Assembly: GCA_023387135.1 (NCBI GenBank)
Contig: JAEWIK010000242.1
Coordinates: 1 to 7,359 of the forward strand
Reading direction: 5' to 3'
DNA length: 7,359 nt
Source of the DNA: Actinomycetes bacterium
GTDB taxonomy: Bacteria > Actinomycetota > Actinomycetes > Propionibacteriales > Propionibacteriaceae
Of this stretch, positions 1 through 6,161 are shown piece by piece. The stretch's first letter is position 1, and each line of letters begins with the position of its first letter. The notes beneath the pieces were generated by a model. That model had not been told where the DNA came from. It searched no databases and saw only the letters and a list, made by a program, of their open reading frames with translations. The translations under genes and the position numbers were made by a program.

Positions 1-61
1 CCCCGACTTCCCGCTGGCCAACAAGAGCTTCAACCTGTCCTACGCCGGCAACGACCTGTAG
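1..61 (+). CDS. C-terminal end of an unidentified protein (5' truncated by the window)
   Basis: A plus-strand reading frame enters from the left edge in the frame starting at base 2 and ends at a TAG at 59-61. It gives 19 residues, PDFPLANKSFNLSYAGNDL. Codon choice (ccc, gac, ttc, ctg, gcc, aac, aag) is typical of a real high-GC gene, and the frame stops only 24 bases before the convergent stop of the lactonase gene, as expected for two genes ending tail to tail. The fragment is too short to assign a family or function. It belongs to a transcription unit separate from the minus-strand operon. Confidence 0.55.
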   Translation, partial: PDFPLANKSFNLSYAGNDL

Positions 62-85
62 CCACCCGGGACGTGGACGCCGCCG

Positions 86-1123
86 TCAGGCAGGCAGGAT
101 GCACGCTGCCGAACCGATGCCGGCCTCCCCTGTCACCACGCCGTCCGGGGTCATCGCCACGACTCCCCCGCGCCGCTGCTGGGCGACCACCAGCCACCCG
201 CCCACGACGGCGTGGTGCCGAGGCAACGAGCCCGGGAGCGCCACGCGGCCGGCGAAGACGGGCAGCCCGTCGGCCCCGACGCGGTGGCTGACGATGCTGT
301 CGGTCCCCCGTACGCCGACGGTGAGCGTGTCGCCCGCCAGGACGAGGTGAGCAGGCTTGGCCCCCTCACTCGCTGCGGGGTCGACGCGACAGCTCGCCAC
401 CACGCGCCCGGACGCCGACGGCGCGTCCCAAGCGATGGTGTGCAGCAGCCCGTCGAGTTCGCCGACGACGTAGAGCCACGCTCCGTCCGCGGAGAAGGCC
501 GCATGACGCGGGCCCGCCCCGGCGGGCAGCCGCACGGCGATCCCGTCCTCGACCAGCCGCCCGTCCGGGTCGCGCCCGAACCTCCTGACGACGTCGGCAC
601 CCAGGTCGGTGACGAGGACGTGCTCGCCGGCGGGCAGGACGAAGTGGGAGTGCGGCCCAGCCTGGCGCGCGGGGTGGGGACCGGACCCCTCGAAGGCGAA
701 CACCTGGTGGGGAGCTCCCGCCGCCGGCAGGCCGTCGGCGGCCAGCCTGACGACCGCCAGCGAGCCGGCGGAGTAGTTGGCGACGAGAGCCGTCCCGGCG
801 GCGTCGTCGACCCACACGTGACAAGGACCGGCACCGCCCGTGGAAGCCTTCCCCACGAGGTCGAGGGAGCCCGGGGTCGGCCGCCAGACCGACAGCCCGC
901 CCGCCACATCCTCGTTGGTCGCGTAGAGCAGGCCGCGTGGACCCCACGCGAGGAAGGACGGCGCGTGCGTGACAGCCACCTGCAGCGCGTCCGACAGGGC
1001 GCCGGTGTACGGATCGAGGGTGACCCGCCAGATGCCCTCGCCGCTGCCGGGCGCCGCGCCGTCCGCGGGGTAGGTGCCCACCCACAGGGTCTGGGCGGGC
1101 GCCCTCCCGCCGGCACTCGCCAT
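86..1123 (-). CDS. Lactonase family protein (YbhE/Pgl-type seven-bladed beta-propeller)
   Basis: This 345-residue protein resembles the lactonase family of beta-propellers (E. coli 6-phosphogluconolactonase Pgl/YbhE, about 330 residues), which hydrolyse sugar lactones to aldonic acids in the cytoplasm. Family-like motifs lie along the whole length: VGTYP near 15-19, PSFLAW 55-60, LYATNE 66-71, PCHVWVD 100-106, VANYSAGSL 114-122, the His-rich RQAGPHSHF 153-161, VTDLGADVV 171-179, GAGPRHAAF 202-210, GELD 221-224, RGTDSIV 272-278 and PRHH 301-304. There is no signal peptide. The ATG at 1123 shares its A with the TGA of the SDR gene (TGATG), and GGCGGA six bases upstream may serve as a weak ribosome site. 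As last gene of the operon, it most likely opens the lactone made by the SDR and feeds the dehydratase. Its substrate is probably an unphosphorylated sugar lactone, judging from its neighbours rather than from residues; true 6-phosphogluconolactonase activity is not excluded. Confidence 0.9.
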   Translation of the reverse strand: MASAGGRAPAQTLWVGTYPADGAAPGSGEGIWRVTLDPYTGALSDALQVAVTHAPSFLAWGPRGLLYATNEDVAGGLSVWRPTPGSLDLVGKASTGGAGPCHVWVDDAAGTALVANYSAGSLAVVRLAADGLPAAGAPHQVFAFEGSGPHPARQAGPHSHFVLPAGEHVLVTDLGADVVRRFGRDPDGRLVEDGIAVRLPAGAGPRHAAFSADGAWLYVVGELDGLLHTIAWDAPSASGRVVASCRVDPAASEGAKPAHLVLAGDTLTVGVRGTDSIVSHRVGADGLPVFAGRVALPGSLPRHHAVVGGWLVVAQQRRGGVVAMTPDGVVTGEAGIGSAACILPA

Positions 1124-1905
1124 CAGAAGTCCGCCGGATCCCACGGGGACTGCTGCGCGCTCAGCCCGCCGTCGATCACCACCACCTCGCCGGTGAGGCT
1201 GAGGGCCCGGTCGGAGGCGAGGAAGGCCGCCAGCGCCGCGATCTCCAGCTGCGAGGTGGGCTCGGCGACGGGGATGCGCGCGCGTCGCCTGGCAGCCTCC
1301 GCCTGGTCGATGTTCTCCCACCTGTCGCTCCACACGTAGCCGGGGGCTATCGCGTTGACCCTGATCCCGTGGCGCGCGAGGTCGATCGCCATCGACCTCG
1401 TCATCCCGTCGATGGCCGCCTTGCTCGTGTTGTAGCTGAGCCGTCCGTGGATCGCGCGCTGGCCGGCGAGCGACGAGATGTTGACGATCGCGCCGCGGCC
1501 GCGCTCGGCCATGCTGCGCGCGGCGAGGACCGAGCAGAGATGGGTGCCGAAGACGTTCACCTCCAGCACGGTGCGGAACAGCTCGGGCGTCGACTCCAGC
1601 GGATCGGCGTCCTCGAGCCCCAACTGCGCGGCGTTGTTGACCAGCACGTCGAGGCCCACGCCGCGGGCCGCCAGCCCGGCGAATCCCTCCCTGATGGCGT
1701 CCGGGTCCGCGAGATCGAAGGACAGCCCCAGCACCTCGCTGTCGGGCACCTCGGAGGCGAGTTCGGCGGCCACCTCCTCCGCGCCGCTGATCCCGTGGAC
1801 GATGACGTGCGCGCCCTGCCTGGCGAACTGGGTGGCTATCACCCTCCCGAGGTTCTGGGTGGCACCCGTCACCAGGGCCCACTTGCCCTGAAGTTCGCTC
1901 GTCAT
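1123..1905 (-). CDS. SDR family oxidoreductase, probable sugar dehydrogenase
   Basis: This 260-residue classical short-chain dehydrogenase has a full Rossmann fold. Visible motifs are the nucleotide loop TGATQNLG (13-20), D64 in SFDLAD (adenine contact), NNAA (90-93), N117, S145, and the catalytic Y158-x3-K162 (YNTSK). The PG of the cofactor loop is at 188-189, and IDGG (244-247) sits near the C-terminus as in many sugar and polyol SDRs. The glycine-rich loop carries Asn18 where the textbook TGxxxGxG has Gly. The ATG at 1905 overlaps the dehydratase stop (ATGA), with GAGG ten bases upstream. In this operon the likely job is NAD(P)+-dependent oxidation of a free sugar to its lactone. An alternative is oxidation of the 2-keto-3-deoxy-aldonate downstream of the dehydratase, as in the diketo-hydrolase variants of the L-rhamnose and L-fucose pathways. 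Family assignment is firm; substrate and NAD/NADP preference are not. Confidence 0.92.
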   Translation of the reverse strand: MTSELQGKWALVTGATQNLGRVIATQFARQGAHVIVHGISGAEEVAAELASEVPDSEVLGLSFDLADPDAIREGFAGLAARGVGLDVLVNNAAQLGLEDADPLESTPELFRTVLEVNVFGTHLCSVLAARSMAERGRGAIVNISSLAGQRAIHGRLSYNTSKAAIDGMTRSMAIDLARHGIRVNAIAPGYVWSDRWENIDQAEAARRRARIPVAEPTSQLEIAALAAFLASDRALSLTGEVVVIDGGLSAQQSPWDPADF

Positions 1906-3086
1906 CTGTGACCCGCCTCGTGCCTGGCTTCCGCGCCGGAAGGTTGGATGTCTGTGAGCGCGCCGGTGTAGTGGCGCAGGTCGTGCCGCACATAGGGGTG
2001 CCGCGCGAGCGCCGCCACGTCGATCTCGACGCCCAGTCCGGGCGCGTCGGTGATCCGCGCGACGCCGTGGTGGATGGTGCTGGCCTCCTCGGCGATCCCG
2101 CTGCGCCACGGCACGTCGGTCGCCATCGTCTCCAGGTAGGTGAAGTTCGGCGTACACGCGGCGAGCTGCAGCGTGGCGGCGTTCGCCACCGGACCCGACG
2201 GGTTGTGAGGCGCGAGCGACACCTGGGCAGCCTCGGCCATCGCGCCGATCACCCGCGTCTCCCAGATGCCGCCGGCATGGGACACGTCGGGCTGGACGAC
2301 CTCGACGCTGCGCGCGGCCAGCAGCTCGCGGAAGTCCCACCGGGTGTACAGCCGCTCCCCCGCCGACAGCGGTGTGGAACTCGCCTCACGCAGCCGCGAG
2401 TAGTTGCTGACGTCGCCCGGGATGAGCGGCTCCTCGAACCACAGCACGTCGTAAGGCTCCAGGGCCTTGGCTATCCGCCGGGCGGTGGGCAGTTCGAACC
2501 TGCCGTGCCCCTCGATGATCACCTCGGCGCGTCCGTCGAGCGCCGTGACCACCGCCTCCACGGCACCCATCGCCGTCCGCAACCCGGCCAGCGACAAGCC
2601 GCGGAAGGCGCTGCCGAACGGGTCCCACTTCAACGCGCCGTAGCCCCACTCGGCGGCCTGGACGGCGCGTTCGGCGAACTCGGCGGGCTCGCGGGCGCCG
2701 GCGAACCAGCCGTTGGCGTAGCAGGTGACCTCGTCGCGGACCCTGCCGCCGAGCAACTGGTGGACGCCGACGCCGAGCGCCTTGCCCTTCAGGTCCCACA
2801 GCGCCATCTCCACCGCCGACAGCGCGCTGGTGAGCACGACGCCGCCCCGCCAGTAGGCGTCCCGGTACGCGTCCTGCCACCAGCCCTGCAGGTCGAAGAG
2901 GTTCCTCGTCCGCAGCCCCGGCTCGAGGGCGGCGAGCGCCGCCTCCACCACGTGCTCGCGGTACTCGAGCGTGGCCTCGCCCCACCCGTGCAGGCCCTCC
3001 TCGGTGTCGATCCTGACCAGCACCCAGTTCGTGCGGTAGGCGTCACAGATGTAGGTGGTGAGCGAGCGCAGCGTGAGGGAGTTCAT
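1902..3086 (-). CDS. Enolase-superfamily sugar-acid dehydratase (mandelate racemase/muconate lactonizing family, gluconate/galactonate dehydratase-like)
   Basis: This 394-residue protein has the family's normal length and architecture: an N-terminal capping domain (about 1-120) followed by the TIM barrel. Expected catalytic elements are visible: K153 in ALKWDPFG; metal ligands E192 (in the E-G-H194 motif), E218 in FEEP and E244 in SAGERL; D267 in QPD; general-base H294 in APHN; and E319 in LET. The stretch from YANGW (123-127) through ALKWDPFG to GHGRF resembles, from memory, archaeal-type gluconate/galactonate dehydratases. These use Mg2+ to remove water from an aldonate and give the 2-keto-3-deoxy acid. 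Position between a glycoside hydrolase and an SDR/lactonase pair supports that role. The start ATG at 3086 overlaps the hydrolase stop (ATGA), and AGGG lies seven bases upstream. The last 14 or so residues (PSGAEARHEAGHR) look like a non-conserved tail. The exact aldonate (gluconate, galactonate, arabinonate, xylonate and so on) cannot be read from the sequence. Confidence 0.9.
   Translation of the reverse strand: MNSLTLRSLTTYICDAYRTNWVLVRIDTEEGLHGWGEATLEYREHVVEAALAALEPGLRTRNLFDLQGWWQDAYRDAYWRGGVVLTSALSAVEMALWDLKGKALGVGVHQLLGGRVRDEVTCYANGWFAGAREPAEFAERAVQAAEWGYGALKWDPFGSAFRGLSLAGLRTAMGAVEAVVTALDGRAEVIIEGHGRFELPTARRIAKALEPYDVLWFEEPLIPGDVSNYSRLREASSTPLSAGERLYTRWDFRELLAARSVEVVQPDVSHAGGIWETRVIGAMAEAAQVSLAPHNPSGPVANAATLQLAACTPNFTYLETMATDVPWRSGIAEEASTIHHGVARITDAPGLGVEIDVAALARHPYVRHDLRHYTGALTDIQPSGAEARHEAGHR
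1916..1919 (-). promoter_or_regulatory. Ribosome binding site of the SDR gene
   Basis: GAGG on the minus strand lies ten bases before the ATG at 1905. It is a weak site, and translation is probably helped by coupling through the ATGA overlap. Confidence 0.4.
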
Positions 3087-4336
3087 CGGGAGTCCCTGTC
3101 GAGCCGCGGGGTGCCGGAACGGATGGTGTCGGTGACCCGGCGATGCCAGGCGGGGTCGTCCCAGAACCCCAGGAAGTGGGGATGGCAGAAGTTGGCGCTG
3201 CACGAGAACGTGTAGCCCCTCCTGGCGGCCAGCTCGTTGGCGAGTTCGGCGGTCTCGCGGTGGACGTCCCAGCCCAGCAGCGGGTGGTCGAGCCAGTTCA
3301 CCATGCCCCAGCCCTCGGTCTGCCCGACGTGCAGGCCGTACTGCCTGGCGGCCCGCACGACCCTGTCGATCTGCTCCTCGAACTTCGCCGTCCACTCGCC
3401 GCGACGCTCGCGCCAGGCGCCGAGCACCGCGTCCCAGGTCTTGTCGTAGTCGTAGTCCTGCGGGATCAGCCGGCTGTTCTCCAGATACGCATTGCCGCCG
3501 CGCACCACCTTGAACAGCTCGCTGGGCTGGCCGTGGCGTTCGATGGTGGACGCGTAGTCGCTCACCTCCGAGAAGCCCGGCAGGTAGTTCAGCCAGATGT
3601 GGACGTCGAGGAAGTCGAGCACCCCGAGGTCGAGGCCCTCCCAGTAGCGCTCGAACCCTTCGAAGGTGAAGCTCGCCGAGATCGACAGTTCCGGCCACCT
3701 GGCGCGCAGCCGCTCGATGGCGGACGACAGGAAGTCCCACAGGAAGTCGCGCTGGCGGGTGTTGAGGCCGCCGCCCGGCCCGGGCGGGTACGCCATCGTC
3801 GCCACCGTCCTGTGCAGCCAGGTGAAGACGTGGCCGTTCGGGTACTCGTTGAGGATGTCGAGGTACGCGACGGTGTCCATCAGGCCGTTGGCCTCGACGA
3901 ACTCCAGCGTCTCCGTCCACACCCTGACGAACTCGTCCAGCCCTTCGATCTGCTCGTTGCGCCGGTCGTCGGTCGGCTTGAACCAGGTCGACAGCCCTGC
4001 CTTCACCCCGTGCTCGCGGCAGGCGGTGAGGAACTCCACGAGCGCCCGGCGCGGTTCGATGTACATCGTCCACGGATTGCCCCACATGCCGAACCCGTAG
4101 AACTGCGGGAACTGGTTGGGGACGTCCTTGAAACGCTCGACCAGCACGCCGTCCGGGCCCCGCGCGATCAGGTGGGGGAAGACGTCAATGCGGACGCTGT
4201 CGTAGCCCCGCTCGACCAGTTCGGCGAGCGCCGTGTTCCAGTCCTCGAAGCCGCCGCCCCGGTAGCGGCGACGGATCCAGGACGAGTCCCACATCGTGAT
4301 GGCGAGGGGCTTGGAGAAGGTGTCAAGAGTCTTCAT
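3083..4336 (-). CDS. Cellulase-like (GH5-related) TIM-barrel glycoside hydrolase, cytoplasmic
   Basis: This 417-residue protein looks like the putative cellulase-like group distantly related to glycoside hydrolase family 5 (clan GH-A). DSVRID (46-51) fits barrel strand beta-2. LNEYPNG (162-168) fits the beta-4 end with E164 as acid/base, DVHIWLN (244-250) fits a beta-5/6 His motif, and QTEGWG (339-344) places E341 as nucleophile. Many aromatic residues (W16, W20, W86, W89, W118, Y165, W248, W343, W348, W356) could line sugar subsites. There is no signal peptide or membrane segment, so it should act on an imported glycoside in the cytoplasm. The chosen ATG at 4336 has AGGAGA four bases upstream. 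An in-frame ATG at 4351 (extra residues MTRRD) overlaps the permease TGA as ATGA and is an alternative start. An unusual C379-x4-C384-H-x-H387 cluster sits near the C-terminus. The TIM-barrel hydrolase fold is well supported; the glycosidic bond cleaved is unknown, and a non-catalytic sugar-binding role cannot be excluded. Confidence 0.82.
   Translation of the reverse strand: MKTLDTFSKPLAITMWDSSWIRRRYRGGGFEDWNTALAELVERGYDSVRIDVFPHLIARGPDGVLVERFKDVPNQFPQFYGFGMWGNPWTMYIEPRRALVEFLTACREHGVKAGLSTWFKPTDDRRNEQIEGLDEFVRVWTETLEFVEANGLMDTVAYLDILNEYPNGHVFTWLHRTVATMAYPPGPGGGLNTRQRDFLWDFLSSAIERLRARWPELSISASFTFEGFERYWEGLDLGVLDFLDVHIWLNYLPGFSEVSDYASTIERHGQPSELFKVVRGGNAYLENSRLIPQDYDYDKTWDAVLGAWRERRGEWTAKFEEQIDRVVRAARQYGLHVGQTEGWGMVNWLDHPLLGWDVHRETAELANELAARRGYTFSCSANFCHPHFLGFWDDPAWHRRVTDTIRSGTPRLDRDSR
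3094..3097 (-). promoter_or_regulatory. Ribosome binding site of the dehydratase gene
   Basis: AGGG on the minus strand, seven bases before the ATG at 3086, is a modest Shine-Dalgarno sequence. Together with the ATGA overlap it fixes the dehydratase start. Confidence 0.5.
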
Positions 4337-4339
4337 GTC

Positions 4340-4345
4340 TCTCCT
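4340..4345 (-). promoter_or_regulatory. Ribosome binding site of the cellulase-like gene (decides the start)
   Basis: On the minus strand AGGAGA lies between two in-frame ATGs, at 4351 and 4336. It can serve only the downstream ATG, with a short four-base spacer after AGGAG. No comparable purine run precedes the 4351 ATG, which could instead be reached by ribosomes terminating at the overlapping permease TGA. Confidence 0.6.
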
Positions 4346-4347
4346 GG

Positions 4348-5202
4348 TCATTTGCCGATGCCGGCGGTGAGGCCGTCGATGACCTGCCGGGTGGCGAGGA
4401 TGAACAGCACCAGCAGCGGGATGGTCGCTATCACGAGCCCGGCGAACAGCGACGCCCAGTCGGTGGCGTACTCGCCGAAGAAGGTGGTCAGCCCGACGCC
4501 GAGGGTGTACTTCTGCCGCGACCTGAGCATCACCAGCGGCATCAGGAAGTCGTTCCAGATCGGGACGAACCTGAAGATCAGCACGGTGGCGACCGCCGGG
4601 CGGACGAGCGGGAGCATCACCCGGAGGAACACCGTCACGTGGCTCGCGCCGTCGATCAGCGCCGCCTCGTTGAGTTCCGCGGGCAACTGCCTGAAGAACG
4701 ATACGAGGATGAACGTCATGAACGGGATGCCGTTGGCCGCGTAGATCAGGACGAGGCTCAGCGGGGAGTCGATGAGGTGCAGCCAGTCCATGAGGTAGAA
4801 CATCGGCAGGATCGCCAGCATGAACGGGATGAGCAACCCGGTCATGAAGAGGCTCTCGATCAGCGCGCGGCCCCTGAACCGCCACCGCGCCAGCGCGTAG
4901 GCGGCCGGCACCGCGACCAGCGTCGACAGCGCGAGCGCGCTGACGGTGACGATGACCGAGTTCACGACGTAGGTCGCGAAGGACGCCCGCGTCCACGCGT
5001 TGAAGTAGTTCTCCAGCGTCGGGTTGACGGGGATCGGCCACGGATTGGTGGCGATGTCGAGGTAGCTGCGGAAGGAGTTCCCCACCATGGTGAGCAGCGG
5101 GATCATCGAGATCGCCGCGTAGAGCCACAGGACGAGCATGATCGCCGTCGACTGCGGCGAACGCTGGCGGCGGGCTCGCCGCGGGAGGGTTGCTGTCGTC
5201 AC
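4348..5202 (-). CDS. ABC transporter permease, MalG/CUT1-type (carbohydrate import)
   Basis: This 284-residue inner-membrane permease belongs to the carbohydrate uptake 1 (MalG-like) family. About six hydrophobic segments are visible, near 22-42, 76-100, 113-138, 146-170, 200-220 and 250-271, after a basic N-terminus (RRARRQR, 9-15). The cytoplasmic EAA loop that docks onto the ATPase is at about 176-203, with EAA 179-181, G185 and P198 at the usual spacing. The C-terminal GLTAGIGK ending is typical of MalG-type partners. I chose the GTG at 5202, which overlaps the stop of the preceding permease (GTGA) and has GAGGAG eight bases upstream. It forms the heterodimeric membrane channel with the MalF-type protein encoded just before it. 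CUT1 systems carry mono- to oligosaccharides and glycosides; the substrate is not determined by the permease sequence. Confidence 0.95.
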   Translation of the reverse strand: MTTATLPRRARRQRSPQSTAIMLVLWLYAAISMIPLLTMVGNSFRSYLDIATNPWPIPVNPTLENYFNAWTRASFATYVVNSVIVTVSALALSTLVAVPAAYALARWRFRGRALIESLFMTGLLIPFMLAILPMFYLMDWLHLIDSPLSLVLIYAANGIPFMTFILVSFFRQLPAELNEAALIDGASHVTVFLRVMLPLVRPAVATVLIFRFVPIWNDFLMPLVMLRSRQKYTLGVGLTTFFGEYATDWASLFAGLVIATIPLLVLFILATRQVIDGLTAGIGK

Positions 5203-6161
5203 TGGAGACGCTCCTCGTAGGCACGGAGCGCGCGCGTCGCTATCAGCGCCCCTCCCAGGATGAACAGGAAGAGCAGGGTGGCGATGGCCGACGAGACTCC
5301 CAGCGCATTGCTCGCCCCCGACTGGAAGGACGACCTGTAGAACAGCAGGGCGAGCACGTCGGTCCCGCCGGCGGGCGACCCTGTTGCACCGCCGAGCGCG
5401 TACGGCAAGGTGAAACTCTCCATGGACGAGATGAACGTCAGGATCGACACGGTCCCGATGGCAGGGGTGAGCAGCGGCAGGGAGATGAACCTGAACCGCT
5501 TCCAGCCGCCGGCGCCGTCGATGGACGCAGCTTCCAGGACGTCGGGCTGCAGGCCGCCGAGGGCCGCTCCGTAGAGCAGGATCGGGAACCCTATCCACTG
5601 CCAGACTGTGACGAGGATCAGCGTCGGCAGCGCGAGGTTGGGAGCGCCGAGCCAGGGCAGGGCCAGGTGCCCCAGCCCGGCGGCCTTGAGCAGTGCGTTC
5701 ACCGGGCCGAAGGTCGGCGAGAGCAGCAACGTCCACAGGTAGCCGACGACCAACGGGCTGACCAGGTAGGGCGTCGTGTACAGCACCTGGAAGACCCGCC
5801 GCAGCCGGCCCAGCTTCTGGAGCTGCACCGCCAGGAACATCCCCAGCGAGTTCTGCAGGACGAGCGCCCCGACGAGGATCGCGATGTTGTGGGCGAAGGC
5901 CCGCGGCAGGTGCTGGACGTACGGCTGCTCGGTGAAGAGCACCACGAAGTTGTGGAACCAGTTGAAACCGACGAGGTTCACACCGCCCCGGAACTCGAAC
6001 AGCGAGTAACCGAGGGCGGCGACGATCGGGTACAGCAGGATGACCGTGAAGAGCACGAAGGCTGGGAGGACGAAGAGCGCGACGATGGGTGCCGGCACCC
6101 GGCTCGCCGCCGACGCGCTCTTCACGGTCCGTACTGCCGTCCTTGTCCGGAACAGACTCAC
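5199..6161 (-). CDS. ABC transporter permease, MalF/UgpA/CUT1-type (carbohydrate import)
   Basis: This 320-residue permease is the MalF-like partner in the CUT1 importer, without the large periplasmic P2 domain of E. coli MalF and so close to UgpA-type proteins. Hydrophobic segments lie near 25-52, 88-113, 126-148, 176-200, 235-255 and 288-309. The EAA loop is at about 210-234 (EAA 210-212, G216, P229). I chose the GTG at 6161, whose GTGA overlaps the stop of the binding-protein gene. No clear Shine-Dalgarno sequence precedes it, so its translation probably depends on ribosomes finishing the upstream gene. A later in-frame GTG at 6125 would remove 12 residues before the first membrane segment and is a possible alternative. 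Strong family match; start codon moderately certain. Confidence 0.94.
   Translation of the reverse strand: MSLFRTRTAVRTVKSASAASRVPAPIVALFVLPAFVLFTVILLYPIVAALGYSLFEFRGGVNLVGFNWFHNFVVLFTEQPYVQHLPRAFAHNIAILVGALVLQNSLGMFLAVQLQKLGRLRRVFQVLYTTPYLVSPLVVGYLWTLLLSPTFGPVNALLKAAGLGHLALPWLGAPNLALPTLILVTVWQWIGFPILLYGAALGGLQPDVLEAASIDGAGGWKRFRFISLPLLTPAIGTVSILTFISSMESFTLPYALGGATGSPAGGTDVLALLFYRSSFQSGASNALGVSSAIATLLFLFILGGALIATRALRAYEERLQ
5211..5216 (-). promoter_or_regulatory. Ribosome binding site of the MalG-type permease gene
   Basis: GAGGAG on the minus strand, eight bases before the GTG at 5202, lies inside the last codons of the MalF-type gene. It supports the GTG start rather than the later in-frame ATG at residue 22. 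Confidence 0.7.

Noticed and set aside
62..76. Possible terminator hairpin between the convergent genes
   Set aside because: Only a four-base-pair stem with a seven-base loop and no following T-run on either strand.
212..1339. Long plus-strand open frame (375 codons) opposite the lactonase and SDR genes
   Set aside because: Its translation is Arg/Gly/Pro/His-rich with no recognisable motif, and it lies opposite two well-supported genes. Open antisense frames are expected at this GC content.
86..1993. N-terminal extension of the lactonase to position 1993
   Set aside because: The extra 290 residues run through the SDR gene out of its frame and are Arg/Gly-rich nonsense. The ATG at 1123 overlapping the SDR stop begins exactly at the first lactonase-like strand.
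1908..3215. Plus-strand open frame of 435 codons opposite the dehydratase
   Set aside because: Low-complexity Arg/Val/Gly/Asp composition and no domain signature; the minus strand carries all enolase-superfamily catalytic residues.
3143..4744. Plus-strand open frame of 533 codons opposite the hydrolase and part of the MalG-type permease
   Set aside because: It spans two real genes and has no family motif; it is a mirror frame produced by GC-rich third codon positions.
3083..5224. Fusion of the hydrolase with upstream sequence as one 713-residue protein
   Set aside because: The upstream part lies in the wrong frame over the MalG-type permease and is low complexity; ATGs at 4351/4336 give a normal barrel protein.
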